Shown: positions 27,800 to 35,234 of the stretch, piece after piece
Numbering within the stretch: the first letter of the stretch is position 1
How the letters are laid out: each line of letters opens with the position of its first letter
IMG/VR virus record: IMGVR_UViG_3300042691_011352
Location: 1 to 35,234 of that record
Direction: 5' to 3' (one strand)
Source: a virus
Length of the DNA: 35,234 bases
Made by a program: the position numbers and the translations under genes
The notes under the pieces: model-generated
Databases searched by the model: none
Told to the model about the DNA's origin: nothing
The model's input: only the letters and a program-made list of their open reading frames with translations

Positions 27800-30297
27800 T
27801 GGAATTTTATACTTCGGCACAACCACTTGGTGACAAGATTCTCGTTCGAGGATACCGCAATGGGAAACGTTATCAAGTAAAGGTTGATTTTCAACCGACT
27901 TTGTATGTAACAAATCATAAACAAGATAAACCGTCAGAGTGGAGAACTCTTGACGGAGATAAAGTGTATGCAATCCAACCTGGAACTATTAAAGAAACTA
28001 GAGACTTCTTAAAACGATATGAAGAAGTGCAAGGTTTCTCAATTTACGGTAACACCAATTATGCATATCAATATATCAGTGACACATATCCAGATGACAT
28101 CAACTGGGATATGGAACAAATCAAAGTGTTCACAATTGATATTGAAACTGCCACTGAGAATGGATTCCCAGATATCAGAATGGCGAATGAAGAGATTCTT
28201 CTGATTACGTTAAAGGATCTTCAAACTAAAAAGATAACAACCTTTGGCACACGATCATTTAATTCTAATCGTAATGATGAAGCAAAATACATTTACTGTT
28301 CAACTGAACAACAACTACTCAAAGAGTTTATTATTTTCTGGCAACAAAATTATCCAGATATTGTAACTGGTTGGAATACAGACTTTTTTGATATTCCGTA
28401 TTTGATTAAACGTATTGCCAGAGAACTTGGAGATTCCTTTGCAGAAAAGATTTCTCCATGGGGATACATAAGTGAACGAAAGATTTTCGTGAAAGGTAAC
28501 GAAGAAATTTCATATGACATCCTTGGTATTTCTCAGCTAGATTATTTGGAACTGTATAAAAAATATACATATACTAAACAGGAATCATATCGTTTGGATT
28601 ATATTGCTGATATGGAACTCGGTGATAAGAAAAAAGAAAATCCAGGAACTGACTTTAAAGATTTTTATACAAATTATTGGGAACAGTTTGTTGAATATAA
28701 CATTCATGACGTTGAACTTGTTGACCGTCTGGAAGACAAGATGCGATTGCTTGAGTTACATTTGACCATGGCATATAATGCTAAGATTAATCCAGAAGAT
28801 GTTTATTCTCAGGTTCGTATGTGGGACACTATCATCTATAATCACTTGAGAAAGAAGAAGATTGTTATTCCACAGAAGTCATCTTCTGGCAAAGATGCTC
28901 AATTCGAGGGTGCATATGTTAAAGATCCTCTGATTGGAGAGCATAAGTGGGTTGCGTCTTTTGACTTAAACAGTCTATATCCACATTTAATTATGCAATA
29001 TAACATTAGCCCAGAAGCACTAACCAGCGAGAAGATGTCAGTGACTGTTGATAAGTTATTAAACAAAGAGATTGATACATCATATCTCAAACGTAGAGAT
29101 TTAGCATTGACAGCTAATGGGTGGACTTATCGCAAAGACGTAAAAGGTTTTATGTCTGAATTGATGGAACAAATGTATGTAAACCGAAGTAAGTTTAAGA
29201 AGCAGATGTTGAAAGCTGAGCAAGAATATCAAAACGATAAAACTAAAACACACTTATTAAAAGACATATCACGTTTGACTAATCTGCAAATGGCGATGAA
29301 GATTGCTTTGAATTCAGCATATGGTGCAATGGGTAATCAGTATTTCCGATACTTTGATATTCGTATGGCTGAAGGAATCACCACTTCAGGTCAGTTATCC
29401 ATTCGTTGGATGGCAAATAAACTGAACGCTTTCCTAAACAAAACGCTTAAGACACAAGACAAAGACTTCGTAATTGCAATTGATACTGATTCCATTTATT
29501 TGTCATTGGAAGAATTGGTTGAAAAGGTTTGTATTGATAAAACTACTGAACAGAAGATTAAGTATATGGATCGTGTTTGTGAAGAAGTTTTTCAACCATT
29601 CATTGATAGTAGTTATCAGGAATTGGCAGATTATATGAATGCATATAGTCAAAAGATGCAGATGAAGCGAGAGGTTCTAGCTGATAAAGCAATCTGGACT
29701 GCCAAGAAACGATATGTTATCAATGTGCATAACTCTGAGGGTGTTCAGTATGCTAAACCTAAAATTAAAGTTATGGGTTTGGAAATGGTTAAATCATCCA
29801 CACCTGCAGTTATTCGTGATAAATTAAAAGACTCTTTGAATGTTATTTTAAATGGTAACGAAAAGTCATTACATACATATGTTACAGATTTTAGAAAAGA
29901 ATTTAATAAGATGCCAGTGGAAGACATTGCCTTTCCTCGTGGTGTGAATGGTATGAAACAATATGCAGGTAGTCCGATTTATGCTAAAGGAACACCAATT
30001 CATGTTCGTGGTGCACTGCTTTATAATCACCATTGTAAACGATTGGGTCTTGATAAAAAATATCAACCAATTCGTGATGGAGATAAGATTAAGTTCGTTT
30101 ATTTGAGAACACCAAATCCATTCCAAGAAGATGTTATCGCATTCAGCCAGCATCTTCCTAAGGAGTTTAAATTGGAAGCATACATAGATTATGATACTCA
30201 ATTTGAAAAGGTGTTTATTGATGCACTTCAAATTGTTATTGAACCGTTAAAATGGAAAACCGAAGAACAGGTTTCTTTGGAAGACTTTTTTGGATAA
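27799..30297 (+). CDS. 43: Family B DNA polymerase gp43
   Basis: 832 aa (T4 gp43 is 898) replicative polymerase with proofreading. Exo I TIDIETAT (Asp114), exo II GWNTDFFDIPYLIKR, exo III YNIHDVELVDRL. Polymerase motif A SFDLNSLYPHLI (Asp389), motif B KIALNSAYGAMGNQ (about 501-514), motif C AIDTDSIYL (Asp562-Thr-Asp564). The C-terminus ends in VSLEDFFG, a likely gp45 clamp-binding peptide. ATG 27799 overlaps the DexA-like stop (TAATG); an upstream in-frame ATG at 27751 inside dexA is rejected. Intact, no intein or intron. Confidence 0.98.
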   Translation: MEFYTSAQPLGDKILVRGYRNGKRYQVKVDFQPTLYVTNHKQDKPSEWRTLDGDKVYAIQPGTIKETRDFLKRYEEVQGFSIYGNTNYAYQYISDTYPDDINWDMEQIKVFTIDIETATENGFPDIRMANEEILLITLKDLQTKKITTFGTRSFNSNRNDEAKYIYCSTEQQLLKEFIIFWQQNYPDIVTGWNTDFFDIPYLIKRIARELGDSFAEKISPWGYISERKIFVKGNEEISYDILGISQLDYLELYKKYTYTKQESYRLDYIADMELGDKKKENPGTDFKDFYTNYWEQFVEYNIHDVELVDRLEDKMRLLELHLTMAYNAKINPEDVYSQVRMWDTIIYNHLRKKKIVIPQKSSSGKDAQFEGAYVKDPLIGEHKWVASFDLNSLYPHLIMQYNISPEALTSEKMSVTVDKLLNKEIDTSYLKRRDLALTANGWTYRKDVKGFMSELMEQMYVNRSKFKKQMLKAEQEYQNDKTKTHLLKDISRLTNLQMAMKIALNSAYGAMGNQYFRYFDIRMAEGITTSGQLSIRWMANKLNAFLNKTLKTQDKDFVIAIDTDSIYLSLEELVEKVCIDKTTEQKIKYMDRVCEEVFQPFIDSSYQELADYMNAYSQKMQMKREVLADKAIWTAKKRYVINVHNSEGVQYAKPKIKVMGLEMVKSSTPAVIRDKLKDSLNVILNGNEKSLHTYVTDFRKEFNKMPVEDIAFPRGVNGMKQYAGSPIYAKGTPIHVRGALLYNHHCKRLGLDKKYQPIRDGDKIKFVYLRTPNPFQEDVIAFSQHLPKEFKLEAYIDYDTQFEKVFIDALQIVIEPLKWKTEEQVSLEDFFG

Positions 30298-30304
30298 GGA
30301 AAAT

Positions 30305-30958
30305 ATGGAAGCACTAATTTATAATGTTGGTGGTATACCTATTATGTTGTATAACACTGGTAGAGTCGTAACAGATAAAGAATATGAAACAATAATTATG
30401 CATGATTATTCTGCTCATATGTATAAGGACACACCAACACCAGGACTTATCACTAAGTCACATTATGTTCTGGAGCATAAAGATCTAATTGATATTAAAT
30501 TGTTTTGTAAACAATATCTTGACAAATATGTTAAAGAAACCCTATGCATTACTAATGACTTTATGATAACCAATTCTTGGTTTACAAGAAATCCAACAGG
30601 TGCTTCTCATCATGCTCATAATCACCCAAATTCTATATTTTCTGGTGTGTATTATTTGGATGCAGAAACATCTGATGTTACATTTGAATTTGAAAGTACT
30701 ATTAGTAAACATTTTAGATTTAACTATGAGTTTTCTGAGTTAAATGGATTCAATACTAATTCTATTACGCTTTCTCCGAGAACTGGAGATGTTTTAATAT
30801 TTCCAAGTTGGATTTTACATAAGGTATCACCGAACACTGGCTCAACAGATAGATTAGTATTGGGTTTTAATTCATTTGTCACTGGTGAACTAGGATGTGT
30901 AGATATTAATACATATTTAAATTTAAACACAAAAAATGCAACGATTGAGGAGAAATAA
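30305..30958 (+). CDS. 2OG-Fe(II) oxygenase, phage prolyl-hydroxylase-like
   Basis: 217 aa from ATG 30305 (AAGGA just upstream). The double-stranded beta-helix signature is clear: SWFTRNPTGASHHAHNHPNS with the His cluster (102-107) and following FSGVYYLDAE, then GDVLIFPSWILHKV with His172, and Arg183 in DRLVLGF as 2-oxoglutarate ligand. T4-like cyanophages carry several such oxygenases of unknown substrate. It heads a three-gene cassette with thioredoxin and a carbamoyltransferase inserted between gp43 and uvsX. Substrate unknown. Confidence 0.87.
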   Translation: MEALIYNVGGIPIMLYNTGRVVTDKEYETIIMHDYSAHMYKDTPTPGLITKSHYVLEHKDLIDIKLFCKQYLDKYVKETLCITNDFMITNSWFTRNPTGASHHAHNHPNSIFSGVYYLDAETSDVTFEFESTISKHFRFNYEFSELNGFNTNSITLSPRTGDVLIFPSWILHKVSPNTGSTDRLVLGFNSFVTGELGCVDINTYLNLNTKNATIEEK

Positions 30959-31210
30959 ATGAAAGTTTTAAAATTTTACGCAGAGTGGTGCGCACCATGT
31001 AAAGGATTAACTATGATTATTAATGGTGCTAAAGATAAGATTAATATTCCTATTGAAGAAGTTAATATTGATGATAATGTTTTTATGGCAACAGAATTTA
31101 ATATTCGTTCTGTTCCAACACTGGTTATTGTTGATGATCAAGAAAATGAAATTAAACGACACACTGGTATGTTGAATGAAACTCAATTGCTAGAATTTTT
31201 ACAAGTTTAA
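30959..31210 (+). CDS. Thioredoxin
   Basis: 83 aa, a short thioredoxin-fold protein. Active site WCAPC (10-14), the conserved cis-Pro segment RSVPTLVI (about 51-58) and C-terminal helix ETQLLEFL. It lacks the N-terminal strand/helix of host thioredoxins (about 105 aa), a size common in phages. It could serve a redox partner such as ribonucleotide reductase or the neighbouring oxygenase; not decidable here. Starts 1 base after the oxygenase stop; GGAG upstream. Confidence 0.92.
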   Translation: MKVLKFYAEWCAPCKGLTMIINGAKDKINIPIEEVNIDDNVFMATEFNIRSVPTLVIVDDQENEIKRHTGMLNETQLLEFLQV

Positions 31211-31211
31211 T

Positions 31212-32897
31212 ATGAATATTCTTGGAATATATGGTGGTTTTGATTGGGATGCTAATAAGTTTTGGCATCCCAATAGATTAAATTACACAACATGGGTGCA
31301 TGATGCTGGTGCCACATTGTTTTGTAGTGGAAAACATATACATTCTGTTTCAGAAGAAAGATTAACTGGTATAAAATATGATGGTAACTATCCAATAAAC
31401 TCAATTAAACAGTGTTTAGATATTGGTGGTATCTCTGAGGTTGATATAGATGTTGTTTGTATACCAACACAGTGTATTGAGATATTTTATGAACAGTTAG
31501 AACTTGGTATAGTGGAAAAAACTATAAAACGAATGTTTCCTAATGCAAAATTAGAAATTTATTCTCATCATTTATGCCATGCAGCTTCTTCTGTGTTTAC
31601 CAGTAATTTTAATGATGGTGTTATTATTACGCTAGATGGTGCTGGCTCTTTAGCCTTAGATTTACACAATAGAGTTTTTGAACATGAGTGTAACACTATA
31701 GGATATTTTGACAAAAGTAAAAAACAATTTAAGCTATTTGTTGGGGATAGATTGGTCAACAGGTTTGGAGATTACTACCATAGGAATTCTTTTAAAGCCT
31801 ATGTTACCAAACAGAATATACCAGAAGAAACATGGGATGATATAATACCAGAATCAGTAGATGGTAAAGTTATGGGGTTATCTAGTTATGGTAAAGCCAG
31901 CAAAATACAACGATATAAAAAATCTGATAAATCTTGGGGTGGCGTTCCTTATGTAATGTTTGATCTTAATGACATAGATACATCTTTATCTCCAGAAGAT
32001 CTTGCTGCAACATGTCAAAAAACATTTGAGTCTTCGATGCTTGATTATATCAAAATGTTATCTGAAATGGATTATTTAAAATCAAACGTCTGTTTTGCTG
32101 GTGGTGTTTTTCTAAATGTATTGTCTAACACAAACATCATCAGAACAGGTATATTTGATAATGTTCATATACCACCATTTACTAATGATACTGGTTTAAA
32201 TTTTGGTGCTGCAGCTTATCATGCATTTAAACAGGGGTTTGATATTGAAGTGCCTGTTAATATAGCACTTCTTGGAAAGAAATATTCTGATGAAGAAATT
32301 GGATTGGAAATAAACAAACACCCAGTGAATGCTACATATTATAAGCAGTCTGATTTAGTATTCAAAGATGTTGCTAATAAACTACACCAAAATAAAATTG
32401 TTGCATGGTTTCAAAATAGATCTGAGGCTGGACCAAGAGCATTAGGTGCTAGATCTATTTTAATGAGTGCTCGTAAAAAAGAGCACAAAGATATTTTAAA
32501 TACAAGAGTTAAACATAGAGAATACTGGAGACCATTTGCTGGAATTATTTTAAAAGAATATGTTGATGAATATTTTGAAGATGCGTTTGAAACACCATAT
32601 ATGTTATATTCATTAACAGTTAAAGAAGATAAACGTGGTGTTATCCCTGCCATAACCCATGAAGATAATAGCTGTAGAATACAAACAATTACATATGAGC
32701 AGAACCCAGAAGTGACACAATTAATAACTGAGTATCAAAAACTATCAGGTGTACCAGTTATTTTGAACACTTCATTTAATGATAATGGTAAACCGATAGT
32801 TGAAACACCAACTCATGCAATTGAAGCATTTTTGAAAATGGATATTGATTATTTGGTAATTGGAAATTATATTGTAAATAAAAAGGATATTAAATGA
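31212..32897 (+). CDS. Carbamoyltransferase (NodU/CmcH/TobZ family)
   Basis: 561 aa O-carbamoyltransferase using carbamoyl phosphate and ATP. The N-terminal Kae1-like domain has HDAGATLFC (about 30-38), SEERLTGIKYDG, HHLCHAASSVF (H119, H120, H123: metal site) and GVIITLDGAGS; next FAGGVFLNVLSN and PFTNDTGLNFGAAAY. The C-terminal domain has QNRSEAGPRALGARSIL and HREYWRPFAGIIL. Complete, no frameshift. Overlaps uvsX by 4 bases (ATGA). Family members modify sugars, antibiotics or Nod factors. In a phage the target might be a nucleotide, glycan or small molecule; unknown. Confidence 0.93.
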   Translation: MNILGIYGGFDWDANKFWHPNRLNYTTWVHDAGATLFCSGKHIHSVSEERLTGIKYDGNYPINSIKQCLDIGGISEVDIDVVCIPTQCIEIFYEQLELGIVEKTIKRMFPNAKLEIYSHHLCHAASSVFTSNFNDGVIITLDGAGSLALDLHNRVFEHECNTIGYFDKSKKQFKLFVGDRLVNRFGDYYHRNSFKAYVTKQNIPEETWDDIIPESVDGKVMGLSSYGKASKIQRYKKSDKSWGGVPYVMFDLNDIDTSLSPEDLAATCQKTFESSMLDYIKMLSEMDYLKSNVCFAGGVFLNVLSNTNIIRTGIFDNVHIPPFTNDTGLNFGAAAYHAFKQGFDIEVPVNIALLGKKYSDEEIGLEINKHPVNATYYKQSDLVFKDVANKLHQNKIVAWFQNRSEAGPRALGARSILMSARKKEHKDILNTRVKHREYWRPFAGIILKEYVDEYFEDAFETPYMLYSLTVKEDKRGVIPAITHEDNSCRIQTITYEQNPEVTQLITEYQKLSGVPVILNTSFNDNGKPIVETPTHAIEAFLKMDIDYLVIGNYIVNKKDIK

Positions 32898-33946
32898 GTA
32901 TACTAGACAAGATTAAAAATAATAGCACGATTAAAGATACTGCTATTTTATCGCAATCAAAATTCTTCACAAAGAAGGATATGATTCCAACCAGCATTCC
33001 TATTATCAACGTGGCTCTTTCTGGTCGGCTTGATGGTGGTCTGACTCCAGGACTTACCATGTGGGCTGGTCCAAGTAAGCATTTTAAGACTGCGTTTTCT
33101 TTATTGATGGCAAGGTCTTACATGGAAAAGTATGAAGATGCAGTTCTTCTATTTTATGATTCAGAGTTTGGCACACCACAATCTTATTTCGATTCATTTG
33201 GTATCGATACAGAACGTGTAGTTCATACACCAATTATGGATGTTGAACAATTGAAGTTTGACATTATGCAACAATTGAATAACATTGAACGTAATGAACA
33301 CGTTATTATCGTTATTGATTCTATTGGTAATCTGGCTTCTAAGAAAGAAGTTGAAGATGCCATGGATGGTAAATCGGTAGCTGATATGTCTCGTGCGAAA
33401 CAAATGAAGTCATTGTTTCGTATGGTCACACCACACCTTACAATGAAAGATATTCCTTTGGTTGTAGTAAATCATACATACAAAGAAATTGGTTTATTTC
33501 CAAAAGATATCGTTGGTGGTGGTACTGGTTCTTATTATTCTGCAGACAATATTTTTATTCTAGGTCGTCAACAAGAAAAAGAAGGCACTGAAGTTACAGG
33601 TTACAATTTTATTATCAATGTAGAAAAATCTCGTTATGTTAAAGAAAAATCTAAGATCCCTGTTTCTGTATCTTTTGACGGTGGTATTAGTAAGTGGTCT
33701 GGTTTGCTTGATCTCGCTATCGAAAGTGGTCATGTAGTAAAACCATCTAATGGTTGGTACTCGATTGCTGGAGATGAAAAGAAATATCGTATCAAAGATA
33801 CTGATACCAAAGAGTTCTGGATGCCAATTATTATGGATAAAACATTTTATGATTATGTTAAAAACAAATACTCTATGGGTACAAGTGATATGATTAAACC
33901 TGATGATTTGGATAAAGCATTGGAAGAATTGCAGTTTGACGAATAA
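32894..33946 (+). CDS. uvsX: RecA-like recombinase UvsX
   Basis: 350 aa (T4 UvsX 391). Strand-exchange protein that works with UvsY. Walker A is the phage-type GPSKHFKT (59-66), Walker B VIIVIDSIGNLAS (about 137-149), and MKDIPLVVVNHTYKEIG precedes GGTGSYYSADNIFIL, typical of T4-like UvsX. The C-terminus is acidic (DDLDKALEELQFDE), as in UvsX and RecA. ATGA overlap with the carbamoyltransferase; stop overlaps the next start (TAATG). Confidence 0.96.
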   Translation: MSILDKIKNNSTIKDTAILSQSKFFTKKDMIPTSIPIINVALSGRLDGGLTPGLTMWAGPSKHFKTAFSLLMARSYMEKYEDAVLLFYDSEFGTPQSYFDSFGIDTERVVHTPIMDVEQLKFDIMQQLNNIERNEHVIIVIDSIGNLASKKEVEDAMDGKSVADMSRAKQMKSLFRMVTPHLTMKDIPLVVVNHTYKEIGLFPKDIVGGGTGSYYSADNIFILGRQQEKEGTEVTGYNFIINVEKSRYVKEKSKIPVSVSFDGGISKWSGLLDLAIESGHVVKPSNGWYSIAGDEKKYRIKDTDTKEFWMPIIMDKTFYDYVKNKYSMGTSDMIKPDDLDKALEELQFDE

Positions 33947-34245
33947 TGCTAAACTATGAAATTCTGCAAAAAGATGTTAATGGTTTTCAGTTAATAGAAT
34001 TGACATCTGGGAAGTATTCAGGTATAATATACTCCTACGGTAAAGTTGAGTTTGAAGAAATGGAAAACCAACTCAAACTTAAATTCGATTATCATATTCA
34101 TGATGATTATGGTATTAGTGTGGTCCAAGAAGAATTCAAGCAAGAAATCGGAAATATTCTTGTTGATTTAATAGAACAAAATCTTGCAAAAAATAGTATA
34201 GTTTATTCAGGTGGAATTGATGAGAATAGAACAAAAGATTCTTAG
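33946..34245 (+). CDS. Unknown protein between uvsX and gp41
   Basis: 99 aa. Beta-strand-rich first half (YEILQKDVNGFQLIELTSGKY, GIIYSYGKVEFEE) and helical second half (EFKQEIGNILVDLIEQNLAK). T4-like cyanophages have a protein of this size here. No motif recognised. Start overlaps the uvsX stop; its last 26 bases overlap the gene 41 start. Confidence 0.7.
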   Translation: MLNYEILQKDVNGFQLIELTSGKYSGIIYSYGKVEFEEMENQLKLKFDYHIHDDYGISVVQEEFKQEIGNILVDLIEQNLAKNSIVYSGGIDENRTKDS

Positions 34246-35234
34246 TAGTCTTATTCATGATGAGCATTATTGTAGAAAAGTAATTCCTTTCATAAAGAAA
34301 GAATATTTTTCAGATAGAAAAGAAACAATCATTGCTAGTGAGTTGATTGAGTTTTTTAACACGTATAACAAACCTGCAACAAAAGAAATTTTACAAATTG
34401 AAATATCAAACAGAAAAGACCTGACTGATAAAGAGTTGGTTGACGTTAATAGTTATGTTACACAGTTATCTGATGAACCATCCAATGATGAATGGATGTT
34501 AGAAAACACAGAGAAGTTTTGTAAAGATCGTGCTGTGTATAATGCAATTCTTGCTTCAATTAAAATTATTGATGGTAATGATAAAAACTTTACACAAGAT
34601 TCAATACCCCATATTCTTAGCGAAGCATTGGCTGTTACATTTGACAATCATATTGGTCATGATTATTTGGATGACCATAGTGCACGTTATGACTTTTATC
34701 ATAGAGTTGAGGAAAAGATTCCATTTGACCTTGACATGTTTAACAAAATCACTAAGGGTGGGTTGAGTAAGAAAACTTTGAATATTGCGTTGGCAGGAAC
34801 TGGTGTTGGTAAATCCTTATTCATGTGTCACGTTGCTGCATCTACTTTGATGCAAGGTAAAAATGTATTATACATAACAATGGAAATGGCAGAAGAAAGA
34901 ATTGCAGAACGTATCGATGCTAATTTATTAAATTTGTCAATGGATGAATTGAAAGTTGTTGATAGAGATATCTTTGATAGTCGTATTGAAAAGATTGCCA
35001 AGAAAACACAAGGTAAACTAATTATCAAAGAATATCCAACTGCAGGTGCTCACTCTGGTCACTTCCGTGCTTTGTTGGAAGAATTGAAATTAAAACGAGA
35101 GTATGTTCCAGATATTATTTTTATTGATTATTTAAACATCTGTGCTAGTCAAAGAATGAAGCAGGGTGGAAGTATTAATTCTTATACATATATTAAGGCA
35201 ATCGCAGAAGAATTAAGAGGTTTGGCAGTTGAAT
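34220..35234 (+). CDS. 41: Replicative helicase gp41 (DnaB-like), 3'-truncated by window edge
   Basis: The frame opens at ATG 34220 (GGTGG at 34210-34214 as RBS), inside the end of the preceding gene, and runs open to the window end: 338 codons visible (T4 gp41 is 475 aa). The N-terminal helical domain begins MRIEQKILSSLIHDEHY, followed by the RecA-like core with GGLSKKTLNIALAG leading into Walker A GTGVGKS (193-199), the TMEMAEERIAERIDANLL motif and Walker B IIFIDYLNI. Hexameric 5'-3' helicase of the primosome. The missing part is only the edge of the window. Confidence 0.95.
   Translation, partial: MRIEQKILSSLIHDEHYCRKVIPFIKKEYFSDRKETIIASELIEFFNTYNKPATKEILQIEISNRKDLTDKELVDVNSYVTQLSDEPSNDEWMLENTEKFCKDRAVYNAILASIKIIDGNDKNFTQDSIPHILSEALAVTFDNHIGHDYLDDHSARYDFYHRVEEKIPFDLDMFNKITKGGLSKKTLNIALAGTGVGKSLFMCHVAASTLMQGKNVLYITMEMAEERIAERIDANLLNLSMDELKVVDRDIFDSRIEKIAKKTQGKLIIKEYPTAGAHSGHFRALLEELKLKREYVPDIIFIDYLNICASQRMKQGGSINSYTYIKAIAEELRGLAVE

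Overview
This is a segment of an AT-rich, T4-like myovirus genome (lytic tailed phage). Nearly every gene lies on the + strand, genes abut or overlap by 1-4 bases, and the order of recognisable genes follows the T4/cyanophage/pelagiphage core. Both ends are cut inside genes: portal gp20 at the left, primase-helicase gp41 at the right. I see no tRNA, IS element, integrase or CRISPR array.

Layout. (1) 1-6021 is the head module: portal gp20, prohead-core gp67- and gp68-like proteins, an unrecognised probable structural protein, protease gp21, scaffold gp22 and major capsid protein gp23, closed by a strong terminator. (2) 6111-9060: gp3-like tail completion protein, then UvsY, UvsW and a small Sm-like-type protein. 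(3) 9222-13849: late sigma factor gp55, an AAA+ ATPase, two mini-ORFs, and the gp47/gp46 (Mre11/Rad50-type) nuclease, closed by a strong terminator. (4) 13850-18427: an accessory block with an HExxH + VWA protein (CobT-like), a MoxR/CobS-type AAA+ ATPase, a protein sharing a short block with that ATPase, and a small HTH protein. (5) 18489-22636: membrane protein, two nucleotide pyrophosphohydrolase-like genes, then clamp gp45, clamp loader gp44/gp62 and RegA. (6) 22629-24320: a small-gene and RNA-structure region holding a 23-residue PqqA-like peptide gene, a 48-aa peptide, a pseudoknot leader and Hsp20. (7) 24439-30297: DNA ligase, several small unknowns, DexA-like exonuclease and DNA polymerase gp43. 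(8) 30305-32897: an island of 2OG-Fe(II) oxygenase, thioredoxin and carbamoyltransferase. (9) 32894-end: UvsX, an unknown, and gp41.

Together the genes supply most of a T4-type replisome and recombination-dependent replication machinery. gp45, gp55 and the TAAATA-type late boxes imply T4-style late transcription. A second, very regular promoter class (TTGTCT-like -35, 17-bp spacer, TATAAT-like -10) precedes the replication and accessory units.

The most notable item is the phage-borne pqqA-like gene at 22826-22897, which retains the Glu-x-x-x-Tyr pair that becomes PQQ. It sits between two structured RNA leaders and near hsp20. PQQ is the cofactor of bacterial methanol and other alcohol/sugar dehydrogenases. 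The inference, not shown by sequence alone, is that the host makes PQQ; an aquatic methylotroph would fit.
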